Positions 45,304 through 54,015 of a stretch of 64,000 bases of DNA are shown here, piece after piece. A program made the position numbers and the translations under genes. Position 1 is the stretch's first letter, and each line of letters starts with the position of its first letter. Source of the stretch: Winogradskyella sp. MH6 (lineage in GTDB: Bacteria > Bacteroidota > Bacteroidia > Flavobacteriales > Flavobacteriaceae); assembly GCF_022810765.1 (NCBI RefSeq), contig NZ_CP094494.1, forward strand, positions 1,364,001-1,428,000, given 5' to 3'. The notes under the pieces were generated by a model. It was not told where the DNA came from, ran no database searches, and was given only the letters and a program-made list of their open reading frames with translations.

Positions 45304-46356
45304 TTAGTTTTGAAAATCAGGATTGTTTAAAAATGAAGGGTCAGAAAGTGTTAGCAGAAATGCTTTTAAATCCGCTTTATCTTGGGCGGACAATTGTACT
45401 CCTCCTTGATTAATTTTTTTCATCAGTGGGTCAATTGTTGGTGAGTTTTGAAGCCCTTCGCTGTAGTGATTTATAACTTCGTCTAAAGTAGCGAATCTAC
45501 CATCGTGCATATAAGGTGCTGAATACGCTAAATTTCTCAAAGAAGGAGAACGAAATTTTCCGTTGTCATTTGGGTCACCAGTTATAGTGCCCAATCCTAA
45601 ATCTGTAAACGTTGCGTCTAGTCCGTTGTTGTGAAAATCATTATCAGTCCAAAGCGGATTGTTAGGATTGCCATGGCAATGAAAACAATCGCCTTTATCC
45701 TCTCTTAAGAAAATATCAAGCCCATTCAGTTCTTGTGGTGTTAGGGTGGCCAGACCAAGTGTATATTTGTCAAATTTTGAATTTGCAGAAATCAAAGTAC
45801 GTTCAAATTGAGCTATAGCTTTAGTGGTTAACTCTTTTGTTATCGTTGAGGTATTAAATGCTAATTGAAATAATTCTGGATATTCAGGATGATTTTGCAG
45901 TCGGTCAACAACATTGTCCCAATTACTATGTAATTCAATAGGATTTTCAACAGGTTCCTCGGCTTGGCGTTCAAGACTCAATGCAGATCCATCCCAATTA
46001 AAACGCTCTCCATAATTCCATGCCAGATTAAACAAAGGCATTGCATTTCTTGGTCCTGAAATGCCATCTATGCCTACACTTGTTGGTAAGTTTTCTGAAA
46101 AAGAACTCTGAGGTGAATGACAAGTTGCACAAGATTGTGTACCATCTGCGGATAGAATTCTATCAAAAAATAGTTTCTTGCCAAGAGCTACTCCTTTAAC
46201 GGTTTGAGGATTGTCTGTAGGTATAATAGGTGCTATAATATTGTTTGAAAATATTTCAGGAATATCCAGAGGTAATGATGTAGGTTGGTAACCCGAGTCT
46301 TCACTAGAACAACTAGAGCAAAGCATAATTATAATAAGCAACAATCCTTTTTTCAT
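45304..46356 (-). CDS. Di-heme cytochrome c peroxidase family lipoprotein (MbnH-like)
   Basis: 350 residues. A lipoprotein signal (MKKGLLLIIIMLCSSCSS) is followed by two heme-binding motifs, CATCH (about 76) and CFHCH (about 223), and family stretches ALGKKLFFDRILSADGTQSC, FERTLISANSKFDKY and FRSPSLRNLAYSAPYMHDGRF. The family includes cytochrome c peroxidases, MauG and MbnH. Its neighbour is an MbnP-like protein, and MbnH is known to oxidise a Trp of MbnP to kynurenine; that pairing favours an MbnH-like role, which is inference. Confidence 0.88.
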   Translation of the reverse strand: MKKGLLLIIIMLCSSCSSEDSGYQPTSLPLDIPEIFSNNIIAPIIPTDNPQTVKGVALGKKLFFDRILSADGTQSCATCHSPQSSFSENLPTSVGIDGISGPRNAMPLFNLAWNYGERFNWDGSALSLERQAEEPVENPIELHSNWDNVVDRLQNHPEYPELFQLAFNTSTITKELTTKAIAQFERTLISANSKFDKYTLGLATLTPQELNGLDIFLREDKGDCFHCHGNPNNPLWTDNDFHNNGLDATFTDLGLGTITGDPNDNGKFRSPSLRNLAYSAPYMHDGRFATLDEVINHYSEGLQNSPTIDPLMKKINQGGVQLSAQDKADLKAFLLTLSDPSFLNNPDFQN

Positions 46357-46424
46357 CTATTTAAATTTTAGCAAAAACCTATGGTTTAGTTATTTAATTA
46401 TTTTGGTGGGTGATGGTCTTTGCT

Positions 46425-46450
46425 TGCCAAATGCCCATTATGGGCTTTCA
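46425..46450. repeat. Dispersed palindromic repeat, copy 1
   Basis: A 26-bp element with the palindrome GCCCATTATGGGC (46433-46445). It matches 62386-62411 at 25 of 26 bases. It lies between the MbnP-like and peroxidase genes, where it could form a hairpin affecting expression of the second gene. Confidence 0.55.
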
Positions 46451-46460
46451 TCTTTTCAAA

Positions 46461-47231
46461 CTATTGAAACACGTCTCCTAAACTGAATACATTTTGTCCA
46501 TTTTCATACATCATTATCTGAGCTGTAGAATTTGGCATCAGCGTTTGGTTATATACATTTAAATCCCAGAGATTCGGGTTTTTAAACCATTCTGCGATAT
46601 TCATTTTTACTTCAATTTCAACATCATTGGTGATTTCTAAAGCACCAAGATTTACTGTAAAGAAGGTGTCTTGTGGGAATGTTGGATTAGCACCAACATT
46701 ATCAACAGCTCTTATCGCATGGTAGTTAAACCCTTGCTCTTCCGAATTAGAGTTAATGAATTTACCATCAAATTGCATGTAGTGGTAACCTCCTCCCATT
46801 GTTTCAGGAACATTAAATGAAGCTGAGTTAAGATCAGTGTAATTTTCAGCATTATCCTCATTATCTAAACCAAACGTAAAAGACACATTTGTGTAATTAC
46901 CAACGGGAATCTGAGTCTCTGGTGTATATTCCATATTTACTCCATTGGTGAGGTCCACCAGATTGTAAATATCGAGCTCAATTTCTTCTCCATTGGCTTT
47001 TGTGAAAATGATATCTGAAATTACATAACGAAGCCTTTCAAACCCAATAGATTCACCGTTTGCATTTACATATTGAATAGGGCCAAAATTATAATCTCTA
47101 ATAAGTGCTCCATCCCAATTATGTGTAAACACGAATGTAGTTGAAACCTGAGATGTACTATCTGAATCATCACTTGAATTGCATGCGCTAAGCAAAACTA
47201 GCAGACATAAAAGTGAAACGATTTTATTCAT
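46461..47231 (-). CDS. MbnP-like copper-binding family lipoprotein
   Basis: 256 residues. Lipoprotein signal MNKIVSLLCLLVLLSACNSS, Cys17. The MbnP fold pattern is visible: TFVFTHNWDGALI, RLRYVISDIIFTKANGEEIEL, IPVGNYTNVSFTFGLDNEDN, YHYMQFDGKFIN and YHAIRAVDN. The Trp of HNWDG is one candidate for oxidation by the neighbouring di-heme protein. MbnP proteins bind copper and are linked to copper uptake. The peroxidase-family gene follows after about 100 bp. Confidence 0.85.
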   Translation of the reverse strand: MNKIVSLLCLLVLLSACNSSDDSDSTSQVSTTFVFTHNWDGALIRDYNFGPIQYVNANGESIGFERLRYVISDIIFTKANGEEIELDIYNLVDLTNGVNMEYTPETQIPVGNYTNVSFTFGLDNEDNAENYTDLNSASFNVPETMGGGYHYMQFDGKFINSNSEEQGFNYHAIRAVDNVGANPTFPQDTFFTVNLGALEITNDVEIEVKMNIAEWFKNPNLWDLNVYNQTLMPNSTAQIMMYENGQNVFSLGDVFQ

Positions 47232-47244
47232 TTTAATGATATTT

Positions 47245-48570
47245 TTAATCTATTTTAATAATTAATAAATCTGTAAATCCTTTGTTTTCTATGATGTCTC
47301 CATCACTACTAGCGGTATCACCAACAGCAATGACCGAACCATTTATTAATTCGACGACATCATAAGAAAAATCAATATTGGAGCCTCCAACCGTGGTTTC
47401 CCATAGCAAATTACCATTGTTATCTGTTTTTAAAACCCAAGCATCATTTTGACCTTTGTTTTCAGAAACATCCATGTCGCTACTTCGGGAACTTCCCGAA
47501 AGTAAAAAACCGTTGTTTTGAGATTTTTTTATAGCTCTGGCCACATCAAAACTAGAACCTCCAATCGTCCTTTCCCAGATGAGATTTCCAGAAGGTGATA
47601 TTTTTATAAACCATAAATCCGCTGCTCCTTTATTTTGTGATACGTCATTATCACTACTACGAGTATCACCAGCAATGATGTAATTGCCATCATTAGTTTT
47701 AACGATGGCTCTAGCTTCATCGATTTGAGAACCTCCAAAGGACTTTTCCCAAACTAAATCGCCAGACTCAGAAATCTTAATAACCCAAAAATCATAAGTT
47801 CCAATATTGCTAGAAATATCAGTGTCTTCACTATCTGAACTTCCTACTACTATGTAACCATTATCGTTGGTTTGGACAACTCCATAAGGTGTATCTGTAA
47901 AATTGCCACCAAAGTAATGGCTCCACTCTAAGTTACCAGAAATATCGAGTTTTAAAGCCCAATAATCACCACCAGCATGCCTGTTTGCGTTTCGGGATGA
48001 ATTTCCTTCTCCTCCTGAAGCTGTAACGTCTAAAATACCAGTAACTAAAAATCCTTGGTCATTAGTTTCAGTCATTGTAATGCCGGAATCTGCACCTTGG
48101 TAACCAAAGGATTTTTCCCAAGATATATTTCCGTTAGCATCTAGTTTCACGAGCCAATAGTCTTGAAGTCCTGCGTTTTCGGTAGCATCTCCATCATTAC
48201 TAAAACTATATCCCAAAATAGCATAACCACCATCTGAAGTTTGAATAATATCACTACCTCTATCGTCTAAACTGCCTCCATAGGTTTTTTGCCATTGTAA
48301 TTGATCAGTCGCATCAAATTTTAATACCCAATAGTCAAAACTTTCATCTTGTTTATCGGTAATATCATTGCCATTACTTTGTGTATAACCCAAAATGATA
48401 TAACCTCCATCGGTAGTGGCCGTAACGGATTGTGCACTATCGTTTTTGGAACCTCCATAGGTTTTGACGAATGTTACTTGGTCATCATTATTAGAAGTAG
48501 AAGCGTCATCACTACTACAGCTTAAGAGTAGTAAAACCATAAAACAATATGTACTGACTTTATTGATCAT
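47245..48570 (-). CDS. Seven-repeat beta-propeller lipoprotein
   Basis: 441 residues. A lipoprotein signal (MVLLLLSCSS) precedes seven repeats of about 55-60 residues, each with a pattern like GGS..D.A.....DGGYI..G and ending in D-W-x-x-K (DYWVLKFD, DYWLVKLD, DYWALKLD, DFWVIKIS, DLWFIKIS, DAWVLKTD, DLLIIKID). Seven equal units suggest a closed seven-bladed propeller. The function is unknown. It is 13 bp before the MbnP-like gene, in the same operon. Confidence 0.75.
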   Translation of the reverse strand: MINKVSTYCFMVLLLLSCSSDDASTSNNDDQVTFVKTYGGSKNDSAQSVTATTDGGYIILGYTQSNGNDITDKQDESFDYWVLKFDATDQLQWQKTYGGSLDDRGSDIIQTSDGGYAILGYSFSNDGDATENAGLQDYWLVKLDANGNISWEKSFGYQGADSGITMTETNDQGFLVTGILDVTASGGEGNSSRNANRHAGGDYWALKLDISGNLEWSHYFGGNFTDTPYGVVQTNDNGYIVVGSSDSEDTDISSNIGTYDFWVIKISESGDLVWEKSFGGSQIDEARAIVKTNDGNYIIAGDTRSSDNDVSQNKGAADLWFIKISPSGNLIWERTIGGSSFDVARAIKKSQNNGFLLSGSSRSSDMDVSENKGQNDAWVLKTDNNGNLLWETTVGGSNIDFSYDVVELINGSVIAVGDTASSDGDIIENKGFTDLLIIKID

Positions 48571-48575
48571 ATATG

Positions 48576-49814
48576 CTAATTTGAAGGTCTTACAATAAAC
48601 AAACCACCATCAATATCGCTAACGATGATATTACCACTTTCAAAAAACGGATAGATATTCCATGCACCATTGAAAGCTGTATTGTCATTAGGAATATAGG
48701 TGTCTAAAAAACCAGTTTCAATCATTACACCTTCATCTAGACTCGAAATATCAATAGCTCTAAGACCAGCTGAATAATTAGCAACATAAAACGTATTGCC
48801 TACTACATAACCGTTATGGTCTATGGCAGAAGTTGGTGCTAAATATTCCATATGATATATAGGATTATCTAAGTCGCTAAAATCAAAAACTATAGTTCTA
48901 GAGTTAGTGCCAAAATTAATTTCGTCAAGTTCATCACCAAGTAAAAAGTAGACCATATCATCAGTAAACCAACCTTGATGTGCATAGCCTAAATTACCGT
49001 AATCTATAGTTGAAATTTGAACAGGGTTTGCTTTGTCGGTAACATCTATAATCACCACTTCATTAGCGTTACTACCAATTAAAATTTCTCTGCCAGTATA
49101 ATCTGCATCTGGCCCATTATAAGTTACAACTTGAGCATCGTGAGAGTAAGCATCATTAGCATAGCCACCAGCTGCAACAGGTGAGGTTGGGTTTTGAATA
49201 TTAATAAAATGAGGACCTCCGTTAAAAGTGTCTGAACCCACGGCATAAGCAAAGCCGCTATCTTCATTAATGACGATATTATGAGCCTTTCCAAATTCAT
49301 TATAGTTAGCATCTGCTGTAAATGTTTCGGGTGGATTGGCGACATTTCTTAAGCGGGTTAAATCAAAAACCTGCATGCCATGATCTGGTGCTTCGCTCAC
49401 TATAAAAGCATGATTATTATATACTTTAATATCTCTCCAAAGACTATTTACCGTAGCGGTTGGTAAAGTTCCTAAAAAGATTGGACTTGAAGGGTCCGTA
49501 ATATCAACAAAAGCAGCGCAGGTTGTAGTGCCAACTAGAGCGTATTCATTTCCGGTTTCAGGATCGGTCCAGCCCCAAGAATCGTTACCTTCTGCTCCTT
49601 CACCGCCTAAAATATCATTAGGGATATGACTCATAAGGTCAAACCCGTTACAAGGATGGCCATTAGCAAATCCGTTTTCACAAGGAAATTGTGGTAAAAT
49701 TGTATTAGAACCATCACTATTGTTGTCGTCATTAGAACACCCAAATATCAGAATGGATAAAAAAGTACAAGCGATTACTTGAAAGAAACATTTTTTTGGG
49801 ACAAAAACAGTCAT
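48576..49814 (-). CDS. Choice-of-anchor B (LVIVD-repeat) lipoprotein
   Basis: 412 residues. A lipoprotein signal (FLSILIFGCSNDD) is followed by LVIVD-type repeats: YALVGTTTCAAFVDITDPSSP, listed here as TTTCAAFVDITDP, HAFIVSEAPDHGMQVFDL, TGREILIGSNANEVVIIDVT and FYVANYSAGLRAIDI. The family forms a propeller and is surface or periplasmic. Residue GEGAEGNDSWGWTD near 72 is a family hallmark. It is the first gene of the operon with the propeller lipoprotein, MbnP-like protein and di-heme protein. Confidence 0.85.
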   Translation of the reverse strand: MTVFVPKKCFFQVIACTFLSILIFGCSNDDNNSDGSNTILPQFPCENGFANGHPCNGFDLMSHIPNDILGGEGAEGNDSWGWTDPETGNEYALVGTTTCAAFVDITDPSSPIFLGTLPTATVNSLWRDIKVYNNHAFIVSEAPDHGMQVFDLTRLRNVANPPETFTADANYNEFGKAHNIVINEDSGFAYAVGSDTFNGGPHFINIQNPTSPVAAGGYANDAYSHDAQVVTYNGPDADYTGREILIGSNANEVVIIDVTDKANPVQISTIDYGNLGYAHQGWFTDDMVYFLLGDELDEINFGTNSRTIVFDFSDLDNPIYHMEYLAPTSAIDHNGYVVGNTFYVANYSAGLRAIDISSLDEGVMIETGFLDTYIPNDNTAFNGAWNIYPFFESGNIIVSDIDGGLFIVRPSN

Positions 49815-49910
49815 AAAATTTTTTTAAGCAATTTACAGTAAATTTCACATTTAGTTAAAATTACCAGATAATTAACGTTGGTTTAAACGCTTTTATTCAA
49901 AAAAGCATAA

Positions 49911-49918
49911 TATTTTTG
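49911..49918 (+). promoter_or_regulatory. -7 promoter element for thiL
   Basis: TATTTTTG matches TAnnTTTG exactly and ends 4 nt before the thiL ATG, so the transcript would start at or near the start codon (leaderless). Confidence 0.5.
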
Positions 49919-49922
49919 CATC

Positions 49923-50975
49923 ATGATAGAAGATAAAAATCCAAAACGTACACCTTTAAGTGAGTTAGGAGAGTTTAAACTTATAGACCACTTAACCAAG
50001 CATTTTAAGATAAATCATAAGTCTACTGTAAAAGGGATTGGAGACGATGCTGCTGTTTTGAATTATGGTAAAAAGCAAATTGTTGTATCTACTGATTTGT
50101 TGGTAGAAGGAGTACACTTTGATTTGAGTTATGTGCCTTTAAAGCACTTGGGTTATAAAGCTGTTATGGTTAACCTTTCCGACATTTATGCCATGAACGC
50201 GAAAGCGACTCAAATTACAGTGTCTATAGCTGTATCTAATCGTTTTCCGCTTGAAGCCTTAGAAGAATTATATGCTGGTATTACAACAGCTGCTGAATTT
50301 TACAATATTGATGTTGTAGGTGGAGATACTACGTCATCAACGTCGGGTTTAATAATTTCTATCACAGCTATTGGTGAGGTTGAAAAAGGAAATGAAGTGT
50401 TACGTTCGGGAGCAAAACCAAACGATTTACTAGTTGTTACAGGTGATATTGGTGGAGCTTACATGGGATTACAGGTTTTAGAGCGCGAAAAGGAAGTCTT
50501 TAAAGTAAATCCAAATTCGCAGCCAGACTTATCTATGTATACATATATTGTTGAAAGACAGCTAAAACCCGAAGCGCGAAAAGATATCGTTGAGCTTCTT
50601 CAAAAATTGGAAGTAAAGCCAACAAGTATGATAGACATTAGTGATGGGCTATCTTCTGAAGTAATTCATCTCTGCAAACAGAGTAAAGTAGGTGTTGATA
50701 TTTATGAAAATAAAATTCCATTAGATCCTCAGGTGATTTCAACATGTGAAGAATTTAATATAGATAGTACAACCGTAGCTTTAAACGGAGGTGAGGATTA
50801 TGAGTTGTTAATGACAATTTCTCAAGAAGATTATCCAAAGATTAAAGGAAATCCTAATTTAACCGTAATTGGTTACATGACAGAAGAGGAAAGAGGAATG
50901 CATTTAGTGACTAGAGCAGAACAAAAAATACCAATTATCGCAAAAGGTTGGAATGCCCTTAATAATCAATCATAA
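49923..50975 (+). CDS. thiL: Thiamine-monophosphate kinase
   Basis: 350 residues. Family motifs: KGIGDDAAVLNYG, VSTDLLVEGVHFDLSY, GYKAVMVNLSDIYAMNA, VVGGDTTSS, IDISDGLSSEV and LNGGEDYELL. It phosphorylates thiamine monophosphate to the active diphosphate cofactor. Its stop overlaps the 3' end of the convergent CHCC protein gene by 17 bp. The start MIEDKNP matches other flavobacterial ThiL proteins. Confidence 0.96.
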   Translation: MIEDKNPKRTPLSELGEFKLIDHLTKHFKINHKSTVKGIGDDAAVLNYGKKQIVVSTDLLVEGVHFDLSYVPLKHLGYKAVMVNLSDIYAMNAKATQITVSIAVSNRFPLEALEELYAGITTAAEFYNIDVVGGDTTSSTSGLIISITAIGEVEKGNEVLRSGAKPNDLLVVTGDIGGAYMGLQVLEREKEVFKVNPNSQPDLSMYTYIVERQLKPEARKDIVELLQKLEVKPTSMIDISDGLSSEVIHLCKQSKVGVDIYENKIPLDPQVISTCEEFNIDSTTVALNGGEDYELLMTISQEDYPKIKGNPNLTVIGYMTEEERGMHLVTRAEQKIPIIAKGWNALNNQS

Positions 50976-51189
50976 GAAGTTTTTGACTTCTTTCTAAGCG
51001 TTTGTTGTGTACACGGTTTAATACCGAATTAATTTCTTTGTGTTTGGGTGTTAGTGGGATAAATTTTCCGTTTCCGTCAATAGTCATTTCGGAACTGCAG
51101 CGCTTACATTTATATTCTTTAACATGATAGGTTACTACCTTAGAGACTTCAAAATCATGTCCGATTAAAGAGCATAACACATTTTTCAT
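50959..51189 (-). CDS. Small CHCC zinc-binding-type protein, paralog 2
   Basis: 76 residues. MKNVLCSLIGHDF contains C-x4-H, then after exactly 16 residues C-x2-C (KCKRC). The second half (PLTPKHKEINSVLNRVHNKR) is helical and basic and aligns with paralog 3 (ELTPKYQEINSALERIYNNR). It could bind zinc and nucleic acid or a partner protein. It converges on thiL with a 17-bp overlap. No characterised homologue is known to me. Confidence 0.7.
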   Translation of the reverse strand: MKNVLCSLIGHDFEVSKVVTYHVKEYKCKRCSSEMTIDGNGKFIPLTPKHKEINSVLNRVHNKRLERSQKLLMIDY

Positions 51190-51276
51190 TTGTGAGTACT
51201 ATTTTTCTTAGTTAAGGGATTAAATTCAACAGGGATTTAAATATAAGAAAAAGAGTTATTCACAAGTTGTTAACAA

Positions 51277-51519
51277 TCAACAAATCGATGAATTGAGTAT
51301 TTTTCGCTTTGAACGCAACATTCTGTTGTTATAAATACGCTCTAATGCAGAATTTATCTCTTGATATTTTGGGGTTAATTCGGTAAGCTGGCCATTGCTG
51401 TTTGTAGTCAATTGCTTTTTGCAACAAGAACACGTGTATTCCTTAACGTGATTTGTCACTTTTTTTGTCATCTTGTAGTTGTGACCGAAGAAATCACAGT
51501 AGAGTTTGGTTGCTGACAT
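51277..51519 (-). CDS. Small CHCC zinc-binding-type protein, paralog 3
   Basis: 80 residues with YCDFFGHNY (C-x4-H), 16 residues, then CSCC (C-x2-C) followed by a Gly turn and a helical basic tail (MLRSKRKI). It is the closest relative of the gene at 50959, 87 bp away in the same orientation, and probably arose by tandem duplication. The conserved THVKEY-type segment (NHVKEYTC here, YHVKEYKC there) links the pair. Confidence 0.7.
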   Translation of the reverse strand: MSATKLYCDFFGHNYKMTKKVTNHVKEYTCSCCKKQLTTNSNGQLTELTPKYQEINSALERIYNNRMLRSKRKILNSSIC

Positions 51520-51595
51520 AGTAGGTTAAGATTTAAGATAAACATTTTGAGTTGGTTAAACTTAATAAATAAATTATCTAAAACGTCAAAAAGTA

Positions 51596-52372
51596 TTATT
51601 TTTCGATAAAACGTAATAAAAAGTAAGTTAATTCTGATAAATTTTCAATGTGACTCATGTGTCCTTCTGATAATTCAGAATATTTTATGTCTGTGTCTAC
51701 AATTTTTGCAATCAGTAAATCCTTATTTATCAATGTATCTTTTTCTCCTAAGATGATGAGCTTGTGCGCTTTAAGTGATTTAAAAACTTCAAATCTATTT
51801 GGCCTTAGCTTCATGCCTTCATTTGCTGCCATATAACCTTGAAGCGATGTATTAAGAGCAATATTTAAAGCCTGTTCATACTCAGTTTTAAAACTAATTC
51901 TACTTTCAGGAGCAAAAAGATTTGCAAAAGACATACGGACTAAATTTTCAAAATTAGTCTTTGCCATCTCGTTGGCACGTGTTCTTAAGACTTTGCGTTC
52001 TTCACTATCAGCTTCAAATGTGGAATTCATTAAACAAAGTCCTTCAAAAAGTTGAGGTTGTTGTTCTGCCAATGCTAAAGCCACATATCCTCCCATAGAA
52101 TGTCCAATCACTTTGGCGTTTTTTATCTTTAAATGTTCCAAAACGGCATACACAGCTTTTGCCATGGCTTCCATTGTGTGTACATATCCTAAAGAGTCCG
52201 TTTCGCCATGTCCTAATAAATCTATGCAAACCACTTGGTGTGTTCTTGCAAATTCGGGTTCCAAATCTTTCCACATGGCTGAGGTTTCTAAAAAACCATG
52301 CAATAACAAAATGGTCTTACCTTCTCCTGAAACTGTGTAATGAATCTTTATGTTTTTGTAGTCTATAGTCAT
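51596..52372 (-). CDS. Alpha/beta hydrolase
   Basis: 258 residues. Oxyanion-hole LLLHGFLETSAMW (about 22-34), nucleophile elbow GHSMGGYVAL, late Asp in ILGEKDTLINKD and His in SEGHMSHIENL complete the triad. No signal peptide. The family includes esterases, haloperoxidase-like and lipase enzymes; the substrate is unknown. A -7 element lies 5 nt before the ATG, so the message may be leaderless. Confidence 0.9.
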   Translation of the reverse strand: MTIDYKNIKIHYTVSGEGKTILLLHGFLETSAMWKDLEPEFARTHQVVCIDLLGHGETDSLGYVHTMEAMAKAVYAVLEHLKIKNAKVIGHSMGGYVALALAEQQPQLFEGLCLMNSTFEADSEERKVLRTRANEMAKTNFENLVRMSFANLFAPESRISFKTEYEQALNIALNTSLQGYMAANEGMKLRPNRFEVFKSLKAHKLIILGEKDTLINKDLLIAKIVDTDIKYSELSEGHMSHIENLSELTYFLLRFIEK

Positions 52373-52377
52373 GGATG

Positions 52378-52385
52378 CAAAGATA
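52378..52385 (-). promoter_or_regulatory. -7 promoter element for the alpha/beta hydrolase
   Basis: TATCTTTG on the minus strand matches TAnnTTTG exactly, with 5 nt to the ATG. A TTG lies 16 nt upstream. Confidence 0.45.
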
Positions 52386-52429
52386 AATGTTGAAATGCGA
52401 TCAATAAACTTTTCATCGGTAACATTTAT

Positions 52430-52437
52430 TATATTTG
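52430..52437 (+). promoter_or_regulatory. -7 promoter element for the serine hydrolase at 52447
   Basis: TATATTTG matches TAnnTTTG exactly. Its TTG (52435-52437) is in frame with the gene and could be mistaken for a start codon. Confidence 0.5.
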
Positions 52438-52446
52438 AAGTCTTTC

Positions 52447-54015
52447 ATGTTAAAACAAAATATCATGCTTTTAAAACGCCTGTTTATTGTCCTTCTTTTA
52501 GTAAGTAGTACTAGCCTTTTTGCCCAATTGAATGAGGCTGAAATTGATAAATTAGTAAAGGAAACGCTCACCACCTTTGATGTGCCTGGTATTTCGGTTG
52601 GTGTATTTAAAGATGGCAAAGAAATCTATGCTAAAGGGCATGGAGTACGCTCTTTAACCAATAAAAAAGACATGAATTCTGAAACTTTAGTTGGTGTGGC
52701 TTCTAACAGTAAGGGTTTTACTTGTTTTGCATTGGCAATGCTCGTCGACGAAGGTAAATTAGATTGGGATGATCCAGTTCGTAAATACATTCCAGAGTTT
52801 CAATTGCATGATCCTTGGGTTACCGAGAATTTTACAGTTAGAGATTTGGTAACACATAGAAGTGGAATGGGTTTAGGTGCTGGTGATCTTATGTTTTTTC
52901 CTGAAGGCAATGATTTTACGGTTCAGGATATTATTGACAATGTGAAGTATTTAGAGCCTGAAACGTCCTTCAGAAGTAAATTCGCTTACAATAACAATAT
53001 GTTCATTATTGCAGGTGAAGTTTTAAAGCGTGTAAGTGGTCTGTCTTGGGAGGATTTTATTGAAACTAAGATTATGAAACCTGTTGGCATGACAAGTTCT
53101 AAAGCATCCTACAACAGAGTAACGGATAAGTCGAACATCATAGATGCACATACTAGAGCTGAAGGGAAGGTGATTCAGATTCCTCACGATTGGAGTGAAA
53201 CTGCAAATGCAGCAGGTGGTATTGTGAGTAACGTACACGATATGATGACTTGGGCAAAATTCTTAATGAATGATGCGGTTACAGAAAACGGAGAGCGTTT
53301 ATTGAGCGAAGCACAGTTTCACGAGCTTTGGCAATTGCAAACACCATTAAAAGTAAGAGCCAACGATTCTTATGATTCTAATTTTAGAGGTTACGGATTG
53401 GGTTGGTTTGTTACTGATGTTAAAGGTGGTCACAAACAAGTGTATCATACAGGTGGATTGATTGGTACTGTGACGCAGTTTACTATGATACCTGATTTGG
53501 ACTTGGCTATAGTTGTGTTAACCAATCAAATGAATGGTTCTGCATTTACCACAATCACAAACACCATCAAAGATTCCTATTTAGGCTACGAAAACAGAAA
53601 TTGGTTGCAACGTTTAGGGCAGAACAATGCCGACTTTTTAAAGTATAACGACAGTATCAAAGCTGAGGTTTTTGCTCAGGTTGAAAGCGCTAGAACCCAA
53701 TTAACCATGCCAAGTCCAAAGCAAATTGTAGGCACTTATACAGATGATTGGTTTGGAGATATTACCATTGCACATGATGGAAAAAAATATAGCATCAAAT
53801 GCAAGCGTTCACCACGTTTATTTGGCGAATTGTTACCATACAACACTACAACATTTGTTGCCAAATGGAACGATAGAAGCTACGATGCTGATGTATTTGT
53901 GCAATTTACATTTAATGAAAAAGGGGAAGCCGTTTCTGCAACGATGAAATACATTGCGCCAATAACAGATTTTAGTTTCGATTTTCACGATTTAGAACTT
54001 AAAAAGACAAATTAA
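52447..54015 (+). CDS. Exported serine hydrolase (class C beta-lactamase fold)
   Basis: About 522 residues from the ATG at 52447; an ATG at 52465 (MLLKRLFIVLLLVSSTSLFAQ) gives a neater signal peptide and is equally possible. A TTG at 52435 is part of the promoter and is rejected. Active-site motifs: SNSK (SxxK), YNNN in FAYNNNMF, and HTGG. The C-terminal domain (about 420-522) is beta-rich. It is unrelated in close sequence to the serine hydrolase at 38875 but shares the fold. Its stop overlaps the brnQ start by one base. Confidence 0.88.
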   Translation: MLKQNIMLLKRLFIVLLLVSSTSLFAQLNEAEIDKLVKETLTTFDVPGISVGVFKDGKEIYAKGHGVRSLTNKKDMNSETLVGVASNSKGFTCFALAMLVDEGKLDWDDPVRKYIPEFQLHDPWVTENFTVRDLVTHRSGMGLGAGDLMFFPEGNDFTVQDIIDNVKYLEPETSFRSKFAYNNNMFIIAGEVLKRVSGLSWEDFIETKIMKPVGMTSSKASYNRVTDKSNIIDAHTRAEGKVIQIPHDWSETANAAGGIVSNVHDMMTWAKFLMNDAVTENGERLLSEAQFHELWQLQTPLKVRANDSYDSNFRGYGLGWFVTDVKGGHKQVYHTGGLIGTVTQFTMIPDLDLAIVVLTNQMNGSAFTTITNTIKDSYLGYENRNWLQRLGQNNADFLKYNDSIKAEVFAQVESARTQLTMPSPKQIVGTYTDDWFGDITIAHDGKKYSIKCKRSPRLFGELLPYNTTTFVAKWNDRSYDADVFVQFTFNEKGEAVSATMKYIAPITDFSFDFHDLELKKTN

